This document shows positions 52,552-62,029 of a DNA stretch of 64,000 nucleotides, piece by piece (positions within the stretch are counted from its first letter, which is position 1; every line of letters begins with the position of its first letter). The stretch is from positions 434,001 to 498,000 of the forward strand of contig NZ_CP040819.1 in the NCBI RefSeq assembly GCF_005887635.2, written 5' to 3'. This stretch comes from Paroceanicella profunda. GTDB taxonomy: Bacteria; Pseudomonadota; Alphaproteobacteria; Rhodobacterales; Rhodobacteraceae. Position numbers and translations under genes: made by a program. The notes beneath the pieces were generated by a model, which was not told the DNA's origin, made no database searches, and worked only from the letters and a program-made list of their open reading frames with translations.

Positions 52552-53922
52552 ATGTCCATTCCTCAACAAGGCGGCGGCCCGATCGAGCGTCACGAGCAGC
52601 TCGCGCAATATCTCGCCGACGGCTGCAAGCCGAAGGAGGCCTGGCGCATCGGCACCGAGCACGAGAAGTTCGGCTATGACACGCGTACGCTGACCCCGCT
52701 GCCCTACGAGGGCGCCTGTTCGATCCGCGCCATGCTGGAGGGCCTGCGCGACCGGTTCGGCTGGCAGGAGGTGCGCGAGGGCGGCAAGCTGCTGGGCCTG
52801 GTGCGCGACGGGGCCAATGTCTCGCTGGAGCCGGGCGGACAGCTGGAGCTTTCCGGCGCCCCGCTGGAGACCATTCACCAGACCTGCGACGAGGTGAACC
52901 AGCATCTCGCCGAGGTGAAGGAAATCGCCGAGGGCATCGGCGCCGCCTTCATCGGCCTGGGCGCGGCCCCGGTCTGGACCCACGAGGAAATGCCGGTGAT
53001 GCCCAAGGGCCGCTACGCCCTGATGACCCCCTACATGGGCACGGTCGGCACCCACGGCACCCAGATGATGTACCGCACCTGCACGGTGCAGGTGAACCTC
53101 GACTTCGGCTCCGAAGCCGACATGATCCAGAAATTCCGCGTGGCGCTGGCGCTGCAGCCGGTCGCCACCGCGCTCTTCGCCAATTCGCCCTTCTTCGAGG
53201 GCAAGCCGAACGGCCATCTCTCCTGGCGCTCGCGCATCTGGCGCGGGCTGGACAACAGCCGCACCGGCATGCTGCCCTTCGCCTTCGAGGACGGGTTCGG
53301 CTTCGAGCGCTACGTGGAATACGCGCTCGATGTGCCGATGTATTTCGTCTACCGCGACGGGAAGTACATCAACGCGCTCGGCCAGTCCTTCCGCGACTTC
53401 CTGAAGGGCGAGTTGCCGGCGCTGCCCGGCGAGAAACCCACCCTGTCGGACTGGGCGGACCACCTCACCACGCTCTTCCCCGAAGCCCGGCTGAAGAAGT
53501 TCATCGAGATGCGCGGCGCCGACGGCGGCCCCTGGCGGCGGCTCTGCGCCCTGCCCGCGCTCTGGGTGGGCCTCACCTATGACCAGACCGCGCTCGACGC
53601 CGCCTGGGACCTCGCGAAGGGCTGGAGCGCGGAGGAGCGCGAGCAGCTGCGCGTGGACGCCTCCGAGAAGGGCCTGCATGCCGAGATCGCCGGCCGCGCG
53701 CTGCGCGACGTGGCGCGCGAGGTGCTCGACATCGCGAATGGCGGGCTGAAGGCGCGCGCGCGCCCCGGCGCCGGCGGGCTCATCCCCGACGAGACGCATT
53801 TCCTCAACTCGCTGCAGGACATCGTCGCCTCCGGCAAGACGCCCGCCGAGGAGCTGCTCGACCTCTACCACGGCGCCTGGGGCGGCGACCTCACGCCGCT
53901 GTTCCGCGACTACAGCTACTGA
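52552..53922 (+). CDS. gshA: Glutamate-cysteine ligase (plant/alphaproteobacterial class)
   Basis: First enzyme of glutathione synthesis, 456 residues, GCS2 family. Conserved TEHEKFGYD near the N-terminus, MTPYMGTVGTHGTQMMYRTC, VQVNLDFGSEADM, EMRGADGGPWRRLCALPALWVGL and the C-terminal LDLYHGAWGGDL all match the class found in Rhodobacterales and plant plastids. A strong AAGGAGGG ribosome site fixes the start. A VOC protein gene follows by 8 bases. Confidence 0.95.
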   Translation: MSIPQQGGGPIERHEQLAQYLADGCKPKEAWRIGTEHEKFGYDTRTLTPLPYEGACSIRAMLEGLRDRFGWQEVREGGKLLGLVRDGANVSLEPGGQLELSGAPLETIHQTCDEVNQHLAEVKEIAEGIGAAFIGLGAAPVWTHEEMPVMPKGRYALMTPYMGTVGTHGTQMMYRTCTVQVNLDFGSEADMIQKFRVALALQPVATALFANSPFFEGKPNGHLSWRSRIWRGLDNSRTGMLPFAFEDGFGFERYVEYALDVPMYFVYRDGKYINALGQSFRDFLKGELPALPGEKPTLSDWADHLTTLFPEARLKKFIEMRGADGGPWRRLCALPALWVGLTYDQTALDAAWDLAKGWSAEEREQLRVDASEKGLHAEIAGRALRDVAREVLDIANGGLKARARPGAGGLIPDETHFLNSLQDIVASGKTPAEELLDLYHGAWGGDLTPLFRDYSY

Positions 53923-53930
53923 GCCCGGAG

Positions 53931-54296
53931 ATGGAGTTGCGCGCGCCCGTCCCGGTCCTGCGGATCTTCGACGAGGCGCTGGCGCGCGCCTTCTACCTCG
54001 ACTGGCTGGGGTTCCGGCTGGACTGGGAGCACCGGTTCGAGCCGGACCTGCCGCTCTACGCGCAGGTGTCGCGCGGGGCCCTGCGCCTGCACCTTTCGGG
54101 CCATCACGGCGATGCCAGCCCGGGCGCCACGGTCTTCGTGCCGGTGGAGGGACTGGCGGAGCTGCATGCGGAACTCACCGCCCGCCCGCACCCCGGCCAG
54201 CGCCCGGGCATCGCGACACGGGACTGGGGGCTGGAGATGACCGTCACCGACCCGTTCTCCAACCGCCTGCGCTTCACCGAGCAGCGCAGCGCCTGA
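53931..54296 (+). CDS. VOC (glyoxalase/bleomycin-resistance superfamily) protein
   Basis: 121 residues with two beta-alpha-beta-beta-beta repeats. Motifs: VPVLRIFDEALARAFYLDWLGF, RLHLSGHHGDASPGATV and DWGLEMTVTDPFSNRLRF, typical of the glyoxalase-like and bleomycin-resistance family. Its position 8 bases after gshA suggests co-expression with glutathione synthesis, but a glutathione-dependent activity is inference; many such proteins have other roles. Confidence 0.85.
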   Translation: MELRAPVPVLRIFDEALARAFYLDWLGFRLDWEHRFEPDLPLYAQVSRGALRLHLSGHHGDASPGATVFVPVEGLAELHAELTARPHPGQRPGIATRDWGLEMTVTDPFSNRLRFTEQRSA

Positions 54297-54331
54297 GGCG
54301 CCCCGCGCTCCGGGCCCGACCCGGAGCGTCC

Positions 54332-54392
54332 CCGGCGTCCCGGCGTCCCGGCGTCCCGGCGTCCCGGCGTCCCGGCGTCCCGGCGTCCCGGC
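54332..54392. repeat. Octanucleotide tandem repeat (CCGGCGTC), about 7.6 copies
   Basis: Period-8 perfect tract of 61 bases in the 182-base gap between the convergent VOC and tldD genes. The flank at 54326 begins one imperfect further unit with an extra C. Not in frame with either gene. Confidence 0.96.
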
Positions 54393-54478
54393 AAGATGCG
54401 TCATGCCCCGGACGTTGCAAGGGCTCCGTTCCGGGAGGCCCCGCCGCGCAAGCCGGGGCGCAGGCCGGCGCGCGGGGG

Positions 54479-55906
54479 TCAGACCCCGGCGCCGCCCACC
54501 GTCAGCCCGCCGATCAGCAGCGTCGGTTGCCCGACACCCACCGGCACCCACTGGCCCGCCTTGCCGCAATTGCCCATGCCCGGGTCCAGCGCCATGTCGT
54601 TGCCCACGGCGCGGATCTGCCTCAGGGCCGTGGCCCCGTCGCCGATCAGCGTGGCGCCCTTCACCGGCGCGCCGACGACGCCGTTCCTCACCCGGTAGGC
54701 CTCGGTGCAGGAGAACACGAACTTGCCGTTGGTGATGTCCACCTGCCCGCCGCCAAAGCCCACGGCGTAGAGCCCGTCCTTCATGCCGGCCAGCACCTCG
54801 GCCGGCGGGGTGTCTCCGCCGAGCATGATGGTGTTGGTCATCCGCGGCATCGGGGCGTGGGCGTAGCTCTCGCGTCGGCCGTTGCCGGTGGCCGCCACGC
54901 CCATCAGCCGGGCGTTCTGGCGGTCCTGCATGTAGCCCACCAGCGTGCCGTCCTCGATCAGCACGTTGCGCTGCGAGGGCGTGCCCTCGTCATCGAAGGA
55001 GAGCGAGCCGCGCCGGTCCGGCAGGGTGCCGTCATCCACCACGGTCACACCCTTCGCGGCGATCTGCTGGCCCATCAGCCCGGCGAAGGCGGAGCTTTTC
55101 TTGCGGTTGAAGTCCCCCTCCAGCCCGTGGCCGATCGCCTCGTGCAGCAGGATGCCGGGCCAGCCGGGGCCGAGCACCACGTCCATCACCCCGGCGGGGG
55201 CGTCCTCGGCCTCCAGGTTGACCAGGGCCACGCGCAGCGCCTCCTGCGCGACTCCCTCCCAATGGCCGCGGGTGATGAGCGGCGCGAGCCCGTGGCGCCC
55301 GCCGCCGCCGGCCGATCCGGTCTCCCGCCGGCCGTTCTGCTCGACAATCACCGAAATATTCACCCGGGTGAGCGGGCGCGCCTCCCACAGGCGCTGGCCC
55401 TCGGGGCGCAGGATCTCGACCTCCTGCATCGAGGCGCCGATGGAGGCGGAAACCTGCACCACCCGGGGGTCACGCGCACGCAGCCAGTCGTCGATCTCAC
55501 GCAGGGTTTCGAGCTTCACGCCGAAACTGGCGTCGTCGAACGGGTCGCGGTCGGAGTAGAGCCGGCGGTTGGTGGCGCGCGGCGGCGCGGCCAGCACCGC
55601 GTCCTCGCCGCGCACCGCGAGCCGGGCGGTGGAGAGCGCGCGCGCAAGCGAAGCCTCTGATATCTCGGTGGAATGCGCGTAGCCGGTGCTCTCGCCCGCG
55701 ACCGCGCGCAGGCCGAAGCCCTCGGCCGCGTCATAGCTCGCGGTCTTCAGCCGGCCGTCATCGAACACCAGCGCCTCGGAGCGCCGGCGTTCCAGGAACA
55801 GCTCGCCGTCATCGGCGCCCGCCACCGCCTCACGCAGAAGCGAGAGCGCGCGGCCCTCGTCAAGCAAAGTCTCGAAAGGGCGAAATCGCGGAGAGGAATC
55901 AGTCAT
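54479..55906 (-). CDS. tldD: Metallopeptidase TldD
   Basis: 475 residues. PmbA/TldD peptidases form a TldD-TldE heterodimer that processes peptides (antitoxin CcdA and modified microcins in E. coli). Zinc motif HEAIGHGLEGD near residue 255, later conserved cysteine in FSCTEAYR, and GNCGKAGQW at the end. The gene for the TldE/PmbA partner is not in the window. It is divergent from the cytochrome oxidase operon. Confidence 0.95.
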   Translation of the reverse strand: MTDSSPRFRPFETLLDEGRALSLLREAVAGADDGELFLERRRSEALVFDDGRLKTASYDAAEGFGLRAVAGESTGYAHSTEISEASLARALSTARLAVRGEDAVLAAPPRATNRRLYSDRDPFDDASFGVKLETLREIDDWLRARDPRVVQVSASIGASMQEVEILRPEGQRLWEARPLTRVNISVIVEQNGRRETGSAGGGGRHGLAPLITRGHWEGVAQEALRVALVNLEAEDAPAGVMDVVLGPGWPGILLHEAIGHGLEGDFNRKKSSAFAGLMGQQIAAKGVTVVDDGTLPDRRGSLSFDDEGTPSQRNVLIEDGTLVGYMQDRQNARLMGVAATGNGRRESYAHAPMPRMTNTIMLGGDTPPAEVLAGMKDGLYAVGFGGGQVDITNGKFVFSCTEAYRVRNGVVGAPVKGATLIGDGATALRQIRAVGNDMALDPGMGNCGKAGQWVPVGVGQPTLLIGGLTVGGAGV

Positions 55907-56128
55907 CTGGCACTCCGATCAGTGGAGAATTTAGGCGACGAGGGCAGCTTGAAGCGTCGAACTGCCGCAAAGGTCCAACTTGCCTGTAACGGCCCATTAT
56001 GGTTTTTCGGGAAACTGAAACAACAGGGATTCCACACAAAGCCGTGTGGGGCCGCTGAAGGGCGCTTCCGCGCCCGCGGGAGAGGGATCCGCGCCGCTGC
56101 CGGCGCACGCAGATCGAGGAAGATAACA
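55907..56128. promoter_or_regulatory. Divergent promoter region of tldD and ctaC
   Basis: 222 bases between head-to-head genes, with a comparatively A/T-richer stretch near 55905-56040. It must hold promoters for both directions; I could not assign boxes with confidence. A GAGGAAG ribosome site for ctaC lies at its right end. Confidence 0.5.
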
Positions 56129-56986
56129 ATGCGACTGGCAAAATTCGCAATCGGGGCGGGAACGGCATTCACCGGGGCGTGGGTTTCCACCGCCCTCCTG
56201 GCCCAGGATGCGCTGGAGACCATCGGCAAGCCGGTGCCCGGCGGCATGGGTTTCCAACCCGCCGCCACCGAGCTGAAGGAGGACATCGCGTTCCTCGACG
56301 GCTTCCTGCTGGTGATCATCACGGCCATCGTGCTGCTGGTCACCGGCCTGCTGGCGGTCTGCATCTTCCGCTTCAACGCGAAGGCGAACCCCACACCGGC
56401 CACCTTCACCCACCACTCCGCGCTGGAAATCGCCTGGACGGTGGTGCCCATCCTGATCCTGATCGTGATCGGCTCGCTCTCCCTGCCCATCCTGTTCAAG
56501 CAGCTCGAGGTGCCCGACAGCGACCTCACCATCAAGGTGACCGGCAACCAGTGGTACTGGAGCTACGAATACCCCGACGAGGAGATCTCCTTCGACTCCG
56601 TGCTGCTGCAGCGCGACGAGCTGGCGGAGCACGGCTACGCGCCGGATGAATATCTCCTCGCCACCGATACGGCCGTCGTGGTACCTGTCGGCGCGGTCGT
56701 GCGCCTGCAGATCACCGGCGCCGACGTGATCCATTCCTGGACCATTCCCTCCTTCGGCGTGAAGCTTGACGCCATTCCCGGTCGCCTTCAGGAGACCTGG
56801 TTCCGCGTCGATCGCCCGGGCGTGTTCTTCGGCCAGTGCTCCGAGCTCTGCGGGAAGGACCATGCCTACATGCCCATCGTCGTGAAGGCGATGGAGCCGG
56901 AGGCCTATGCAACCTGGCTGGAAGGCGCAAAGCAGGAGTTCGCCATGAACCCCGCCGCGCGCACGATCCGGCTCGCATCCAACTGA
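56129..56986 (+). CDS. ctaC: Cytochrome c oxidase (aa3) subunit II
   Basis: 285 residues: N-terminal signal sequence ending at LLAQDA, two membrane helices (about 55-85 and 105-130), then the periplasmic cupredoxin domain with GNQWYWSYEYPDEEI and the CuA-binding C-terminal GQCSELCGKDHAYM; HSWTIPSFGVKLD holds the other ligand. It accepts electrons from cytochrome c. First gene of the oxidase operon; subunit I (ctaD) is elsewhere, as is normal in this group. Confidence 0.97.
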   Translation: MRLAKFAIGAGTAFTGAWVSTALLAQDALETIGKPVPGGMGFQPAATELKEDIAFLDGFLLVIITAIVLLVTGLLAVCIFRFNAKANPTPATFTHHSALEIAWTVVPILILIVIGSLSLPILFKQLEVPDSDLTIKVTGNQWYWSYEYPDEEISFDSVLLQRDELAEHGYAPDEYLLATDTAVVVPVGAVVRLQITGADVIHSWTIPSFGVKLDAIPGRLQETWFRVDRPGVFFGQCSELCGKDHAYMPIVVKAMEPEAYATWLEGAKQEFAMNPAARTIRLASN

Positions 56987-57000
56987 GGCAAATACCCCCG

Positions 57001-57960
57001 ATGGCCGATACAAGCTGGAGCCTGGAGGAGACCCGACCCGGAGACGCGCAGTTCGGCGACTATGTCGAGCTGCTCAAGCCCCGGGTAATGTCCCTCGTCA
57101 TCTTCACCGCCGCGGTGGGGATGTTCGTGGCACCGACGCCAGTGCACCCCATCATCGCCTTCGCCTGCATCCTGTGCATCGCGGTGGGCGCCGGCGCGTC
57201 CGGCGCGCTCAACATGTGGTGGGACGCGGATATCGACCGGGTGATGAAGCGCACGGCCGGCCGGCCCATCCCCTCGGGCCGGGTCTCGGGGGATGAGGCG
57301 CTCTACATCGGCCTCGCGCTCTCCGTGCTCTCGGTGCTGATGCTGTTCCTGTTCGGCAACACGGTCTCGGCGGCACTGCTGGCCTTCACCATCTTCTTCT
57401 ACGCCGTGGTCTACACGATGTTCCTCAAGCGCGCGACGCCGCAGAACATCGTGATCGGCGGCGCCGCCGGCGCCTTCCCGCCGATGATCGGCTGGGCCGT
57501 GGCCACCGGCAACGTCTCCGTCGAATCCTGCCTGATGTTCGGCCTGATCTTCATCTGGACACCGCCGCATTTCTGGGCACTCGCGCTGTTCATGAACTCC
57601 GACTACACGAAGGCCGGCGTGCCGATGATGACCGTCGTCGCCGGCCGCCGCCACACCCGCAAGCTCATCCTCGGATACACCGTGGCGCTCGCCGCCGTCG
57701 CGCTTGCGGTGGCCTTCACTCGCATCGGCGGGCCCGCCTACCTGGGCACCGCGCTGGTGCTGAACCTCGCTTTCCTCGCCGGTGCCATGCGCCTGTGGCG
57801 CCGCGACGAGGACATGGCCGCGGCAGACGCGTACCGGGCGGAGAAACGCGTCTTCGCCTTCTCGATCTTCTACCTCTTCGCGCATTTCCTGGCCCTGCTG
57901 GTCGACGCCGGCCTGCGCGCGGCCGACCTTTCGCCGGCCGGCTGGCCGGTGCTGTTCTGA
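57001..57960 (+). CDS. ctaB: Protoheme IX farnesyltransferase (heme O synthase)
   Basis: 319-residue polytopic UbiA-superfamily enzyme that farnesylates heme b, a step to heme a. First Asp motif NMWWDADIDRVMKRTAGRP, second region WTPPHFWALALFMNSDY, and GGAAGAFPPMIGW are standard. It lies 14 bases after ctaC. Confidence 0.96.
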   Translation: MADTSWSLEETRPGDAQFGDYVELLKPRVMSLVIFTAAVGMFVAPTPVHPIIAFACILCIAVGAGASGALNMWWDADIDRVMKRTAGRPIPSGRVSGDEALYIGLALSVLSVLMLFLFGNTVSAALLAFTIFFYAVVYTMFLKRATPQNIVIGGAAGAFPPMIGWAVATGNVSVESCLMFGLIFIWTPPHFWALALFMNSDYTKAGVPMMTVVAGRRHTRKLILGYTVALAAVALAVAFTRIGGPAYLGTALVLNLAFLAGAMRLWRRDEDMAAADAYRAEKRVFAFSIFYLFAHFLALLVDAGLRAADLSPAGWPVLF

Positions 57961-57972
57961 ACGGAGAACGCC

Positions 57973-58155
57973 ATGTTCAAGCCCGAGCACGAACTGCATA
58001 CCCGCCGCAAGGGGCGCAACACCTCGCTGGGGCTGATCCTCGGCGGGTTCGTGCTGCTGGTCTTCCTGGTCACCATCGTGAAGCTGATGGACGGCCAGAT
58101 GATCCAGGGGTTCGACCACACCTACCGGCCGGCGCTGGTGCCCGCCAATGAATAA
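57973..58155 (+). CDS. Small membrane protein of the oxidase operon (CoxF-like)
   Basis: 60 residues with one membrane helix (about 18-38) and a basic N-terminus (HTRRKGRNT). It matches in size and place the CoxF-type protein found between ctaB and ctaG in Rhodobacterales, presumed to help oxidase assembly. A GGAG site precedes the ATG and its end overlaps ctaG by 8 bases. Confidence 0.8.
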   Translation: MFKPEHELHTRRKGRNTSLGLILGGFVLLVFLVTIVKLMDGQMIQGFDHTYRPALVPANE

Positions 58156-58744
58156 GCCGCGCAAGAACGCCCGCGTCGTGCTCGGCCTGGTGGCGCTGGT
58201 GGCCTTCATGGGCGCCGGAAGCTTCGCCGCCGTGCCGTTCTACAACTGGTTCTGCAGGGTGACCGGCTATGCCGGCACCACCAGCACCGCCACCGCCGGC
58301 GCCGACACCGTGCTGGACCGCACCATCAGGATCCGCTTCGACGCCTCGCTCGAAGCCGGCATGCCCTGGAGCTTCAGGCCGATGCAGCGCGAGGTCGAGC
58401 TTAAGATCGGCGAAACCGGAATCGCCTATTACGAGGCGCACAACCCGCTGGACGTGCCGGTGGCCGGCTCGGCCAGCTACAACGTGGTGCCCTATTCCGC
58501 CGGCGGCTACTTCATGAAGATCGCCTGCTTCTGCTTCACCGAGCAGGTTCTGCAGCCCGGTGAGACGGTGCGGATGCCGGTGACCTATTACGTCGACCCC
58601 GAGATCGTGAATGATATCGAGGCGAAATACGTCCGCGAGATCACGCTCTCCTACACTTTCCACCGAGACGCGCTGCCGAAGCCGGAGGAGACATCCGCCC
58701 TGCAGCCGACCCCCAGCAGCAACAATACGACCGGCCTGAACTGA
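58148..58744 (+). CDS. ctaG: Cytochrome c oxidase assembly protein, CuB insertion
   Basis: Cox11-type protein of 198 residues: one N-terminal membrane helix (11-30), then a periplasmic domain with C36 and the copper-binding CFCF motif (C127, C129), followed by [10 protein letters not shown]. It delivers copper to the CuB site of subunit I. Overlaps the CoxF-like gene. Confidence 0.96.
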   Translation: MNKPRKNARVVLGLVALVAFMGAGSFAAVPFYNWFCRVTGYAGTTSTATAGADTVLDRTIRIRFDASLEAGMPWSFRPMQREVELKIGETGIAYYEAHNPLDVPVAGSASYNVVPYSAGGYFMKIACFCFTEQVLQPGETVRMPVTYYVDPEIVNDIEAKYVREITLSYTFHRDALPKPEETSALQPTPSSNNTTGLN

Positions 58745-58775
58745 AACCGGCCCAGGACCAGCAGAGGGAACCCCG

Positions 58776-59558
58776 ATGGCCCACGAAAAGAACCACGACT
58801 ACCACATCCTGCCCCCCAGCATCTGGCCCTTCTTCGGTGCGGTCAGTGCCTTCGTGATGCTGTTCGGAACCGTGCTGTTCTTCAAGGACAACGGCCCCTG
58901 GCTGATGCTCATCGGCCTCGCGGGGGTGCTCTACGTGATGTACGGCTGGTGGTCGGACGTCATCGGCGAGAGCCGGGTCGGCGATCACACGCCGGTGGTT
59001 CAGATCGGGCTGCGTTACGGCGTGATCATGTTCATCGCCTCGGAGGTGATGTTCTTCGCCGCCTGGTTCTGGTCGTTCTTCAAGAACGCGCTCTACCCGA
59101 TCCAGGGCCATGTCTGGCCGCCGGAAGGCATCGAGACCTTCGACCCCTGGCACCTGCCACTGGTCAACACGCTGATCCTGCTGCTCTCGGGCTGCGCCTG
59201 CACCTGGGCCCACCATGCCCTCGTGCACGAGAATGACCGCAAGGCGCTCAAGCAGGGCCTGCTGATCGCGGTGATCCTTGGCGTGCTGTTCTCCCTCTGC
59301 CAGGCCTATGAATACAGCCACGCCGCCTTCGGCTTTGCCGGGAACATCTACGGCGCGAACTTCTTCATGGCCACCGGCTTCCACGGCTTCCACGTGATCA
59401 TCGGCACCATCTTCCTCGCGGTCTGCCTGCTGCGCGCCTCCGCCGGCCAGATCACCCAGGACAAGCACATCGGCTTCGAGGCCGCCGCCTGGTACTGGCA
59501 TTTCGTCGACGTGGTGTGGCTGTTCCTCTTCGCCGCGGTCTACATCTGGGGCGGCTGA
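58776..59558 (+). CDS. ctaE: Cytochrome c oxidase subunit III
   Basis: 260 residues, seven helices. [21 protein letters not shown] is the usual alphaproteobacterial start; [51 protein letters not shown] and [15 protein letters not shown] are conserved. AGAGGG ribosome site upstream. Last structural gene of the operon. Confidence 0.97.
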   Translation: MAHEKNHDYHILPPSIWPFFGAVSAFVMLFGTVLFFKDNGPWLMLIGLAGVLYVMYGWWSDVIGESRVGDHTPVVQIGLRYGVIMFIASEVMFFAAWFWSFFKNALYPIQGHVWPPEGIETFDPWHLPLVNTLILLLSGCACTWAHHALVHENDRKALKQGLLIAVILGVLFSLCQAYEYSHAAFGFAGNIYGANFFMATGFHGFHVIIGTIFLAVCLLRASAGQITQDKHIGFEAAAWYWHFVDVVWLFLFAAVYIWGG

Positions 59559-59590
59559 CCGGTCCTGCACCATCCGAAGCAGAGATTCCC

Positions 59591-59612
59591 GGCGCGGACC
59601 TCGGTCCGCGCC
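59591..59612 (+). terminator. Hairpin between ctaE and SURF1
   Basis: GGCGCGGA/TCCGCGCC stem with a CCTCGG loop (the arms are complementary to a full 10 bases), 33 bases after the ctaE stop and 25 before the SURF1 start. No U-tract; it may act as an attenuator or mRNA-stabilising structure rather than a full terminator. Confidence 0.45.
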
Positions 59613-59637
59613 GCGTGCATTCCGGGGGGAGAGGCGC

Positions 59638-60297
59638 ATGCGCCGGTTCTGGTTCCTGATCGTGATCGGCGGCCTCGGGCTGGCCGTGCTCCTGGCTCTC
59701 GGCGGCTGGCAGTTGCAGCGGCTGGCCTGGAAGTCGGCCGTCCTGGCGGACATCACCGCCCGCATGGCCACGCCGCTCGACGGCCTGCCCGCCCAGCCGG
59801 AGGAGGCCCGCGACGAGTATCGCTCGCTCACCCTCGAGGGCACGGTGGAGAAGGGCGCCCTGCGCGTGCTCACCTCCCGCCCGCCGGACGGGCCCGGCTA
59901 CCGGGTCATCGCGCCCTTCCGGCTGGCGGACGGGCGGCGGGTGATGCTGGACCGGGGCTTCCTCCCCGAGGCCGACAAGGACAGCACCCTGCCCGCCGGG
60001 CCGGACCGGGTGGAGGGCAACCTGCTCTGGCCCGATGACGTGAACAGCTTCACCCCGGCGCCGAACATCGAGCGCAACATCTGGTTCGCGCGGGACGTGG
60101 CGCCGATGGCACGGGCGCTGGGAACCGAGCCGCTGCTGATCGTCGCCCGCTCGGAGAGCCTGCCGGGAACCGACCCGATGCCCGTCAGCGTGAACATCCC
60201 CAACGACCACCTGGAATACGCGCTCACCTGGTTCGCGCTGGCGGCCGGCTGGTTCGGCATGTGCCTGTATTTCATCGCGGTGCGCCGGCGGGGCTGA
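59638..60297 (+). CDS. SURF1-family oxidase assembly protein
   Basis: 219 residues with an N-terminal and a C-terminal membrane helix (FWFLIVIGGLGLAVLLALGG and ALTWFALAAGWFGMCLYF) flanking a periplasmic domain containing the conserved GYRVIAPF and GFLP segments and PNDHLEYALTWF, a SURF1 hallmark. Involved in heme a handover or oxidase assembly. A strong GGGGGGAGAGG ribosome site precedes the ATG. Confidence 0.92.
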   Translation: MRRFWFLIVIGGLGLAVLLALGGWQLQRLAWKSAVLADITARMATPLDGLPAQPEEARDEYRSLTLEGTVEKGALRVLTSRPPDGPGYRVIAPFRLADGRRVMLDRGFLPEADKDSTLPAGPDRVEGNLLWPDDVNSFTPAPNIERNIWFARDVAPMARALGTEPLLIVARSESLPGTDPMPVSVNIPNDHLEYALTWFALAAGWFGMCLYFIAVRRRG

Positions 60298-60316
60298 ACC
60301 CGCCGGCGCAAAGCCG

Positions 60317-61033
60317 TCACTCCGGCTGGACGACTTCGCCCGGCGCCGGGGAGATCTCGAACACCATCGACACCGAAGCGCTCACCGTGGTCTCGCCGCG
60401 TGCCAGCGGCACGGGCGCGGCCTCCGCGGCCATGCGGTACATCGGCGCGCCGCCGCCACCGCCCTGCTCGGACAGGCTCAGCACCTCGCCGAGCGCCACG
60501 CCGGCGGCGTCGGCATAGAGCGCGGCGCGGGCGCGGGCGTCTTCCACCGCGGCGCGGCGCGCCTTTTCCATCGCCTCCGTCATGTCCGAGGCGGAGAAGG
60601 AGATGCCCTGGATGCTGTTCGCGCCCTGCCGGGTGAGGCCGTCCAGCAGCCCGCCGAGCGCGTCGATCTCGCGCACCCGGATGGTCACCAGGTTGCTGGC
60701 GCGGTAGCCGGCGATGCGCGGCTCGGCGTTGTCCCGCTGGTCGGCCCAGACCGGGTTCAGCGAGAACTGGCTGGTCTGGGTGTCGCGCTCGGCCACGCCC
60801 TGCTGGGTGAGCAGGTCGAACACCCTGGTCATCGCATCGGTGTTGGCGGTGAGGGCCTCCGCGGCGGTCTCGCCCTCGGTGGTCACGCCGAGGGTCACGT
60901 AGGCGAGGTCCGGCACCAGGACCGACTCGCCCTCGCCGGTCACCGAGATGGTGGACTGCCGCTCCTCGGCCAGGCCGGCGAGCGGCGCGATGCCGAGGAC
61001 GAGCCCGGTCAGGGCGGGGATCAGAATGCGCAT
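60317..61033 (-). CDS. SIMPL-domain (DUF541) periplasmic protein
   Basis: 238 residues with a signal peptide ending at GLAEE. The mature part shows STISVTGEGESVLVPDLAYVTLGV, RDTQTSQFSLNPVW, YRASNLVTIRVREID and SVSMVFEISP, the ordered blocks of the SIMPL/DUF541 family (E. coli YggE-like, linked to oxidative stress tolerance). Convergent with SURF1 at 19 bases. Confidence 0.9.
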   Translation of the reverse strand: MRILIPALTGLVLGIAPLAGLAEERQSTISVTGEGESVLVPDLAYVTLGVTTEGETAAEALTANTDAMTRVFDLLTQQGVAERDTQTSQFSLNPVWADQRDNAEPRIAGYRASNLVTIRVREIDALGGLLDGLTRQGANSIQGISFSASDMTEAMEKARRAAVEDARARAALYADAAGVALGEVLSLSEQGGGGGAPMYRMAAEAAPVPLARGETTVSASVSMVFEISPAPGEVVQPE

Positions 61034-61199
61034 GTATGGTCTCCTGTCATCCCCGACACGGCACCTGCCGTCGCGGGGTATTCTGGCAAGTTTACTGGAA
61101 CTTGGACGCGCCGCCCTGTAACATCCTTGGACAACGCTTCCACAAAAATTCACGGGCCGCGGCGCGGGTTCGCGCGCCGGGGCCGAGAGGGTTTCGAGC

Positions 61200-62012
61200 A
61201 TGATACCGGGTGACAGCCCTTCGGGGCCAGACACAGCTTTCACCTCTCCCGGAGGCACCGGCGCCCGCCGGCGCGGCCCCCGGCATCTGGCCCTGGCCGG
61301 TGCGCTGGCCCTGGCCGCGGCGCTCGCGGGTGCGGGACTGCCCGCCGCCGCGGCGCCCGCGCCGGCGGAAAGCCTTGCCCCGGCACCGGCGGCCACGGCC
61401 CTGCCGCTGCCCGCGCATCTGGCCCAGGCCGCTCCGCGGGCCACGGTGACCGGGGTGCAGCAGGTGGCGAATGTCCGCAGTTCGAACCAGCCGCCGCCTC
61501 GGCCCGGCAGCGCCGCCCCTGCCGCCCCCGTCACCCGCGCCGCCGCCCCGGCCTCGCCGATTTCCCCGAAGGAGGCGGATGAGCCGAAGCCCCGTCCGGG
61601 CTCCGTCACCGTCCAGGCTCCGGCACCGGAGATTTCCAGTGCCAGCCGCTATGCCGTGGGCCGCACCACGCAGCCTCTCGTGCGCCCGCAGCGCATCGCC
61701 GCCAAGGCCGTGCGCCAGCCCGCCACCGCCGTTCCCACAAGTGCAGTAGCCGTCGTGACAACACCCGTGAACACCTCCACCCGCGCCGCCGCCACCGACA
61801 GCGGGCTGTTCGACCGCTCCGCCCTGAACCTGATCGGCATCTACGGCACCGAGCACAGCCGCCGCGCGCTGGTGCGCCTGCCCAGCGGCAAGTATGTCCG
61901 CGTCACCCGGGGAGATTCGTTCGAGGGCTGGCAGGTGGCCGCGATCAGCGAGGATTCGGTGCATCTGCTGCGCTCGGGCCAGACCCAGGTTCTGAAGATC
62001 CCGAAGAAGTGA
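61200..62012 (+). CDS. Pro/Ala-rich membrane-anchored protein with a GspC/PilP-like C-terminus
   Basis: 270 residues: a membrane helix at about 30-53, a long Pro/Ala linker (55-195), and a compact C-terminal domain (DRSALNLIGIYGTEHSRRAL, RLPSGKYVRVTRGDSFEGW, VHLLRSGQTQVLKI) that resembles the small domain of GspC/PilP-type proteins. Orthologues in Rhodobacterales are often mislabelled as translation initiation factor 2. Role unknown; topology suggests a periplasmic adaptor. Confidence 0.65.
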   Translation: MIPGDSPSGPDTAFTSPGGTGARRRGPRHLALAGALALAAALAGAGLPAAAAPAPAESLAPAPAATALPLPAHLAQAAPRATVTGVQQVANVRSSNQPPPRPGSAAPAAPVTRAAAPASPISPKEADEPKPRPGSVTVQAPAPEISSASRYAVGRTTQPLVRPQRIAAKAVRQPATAVPTSAVAVVTTPVNTSTRAAATDSGLFDRSALNLIGIYGTEHSRRALVRLPSGKYVRVTRGDSFEGWQVAAISEDSVHLLRSGQTQVLKIPKK

Positions 62013-62029
62013 GGCGGCGGCGCCCGGGC

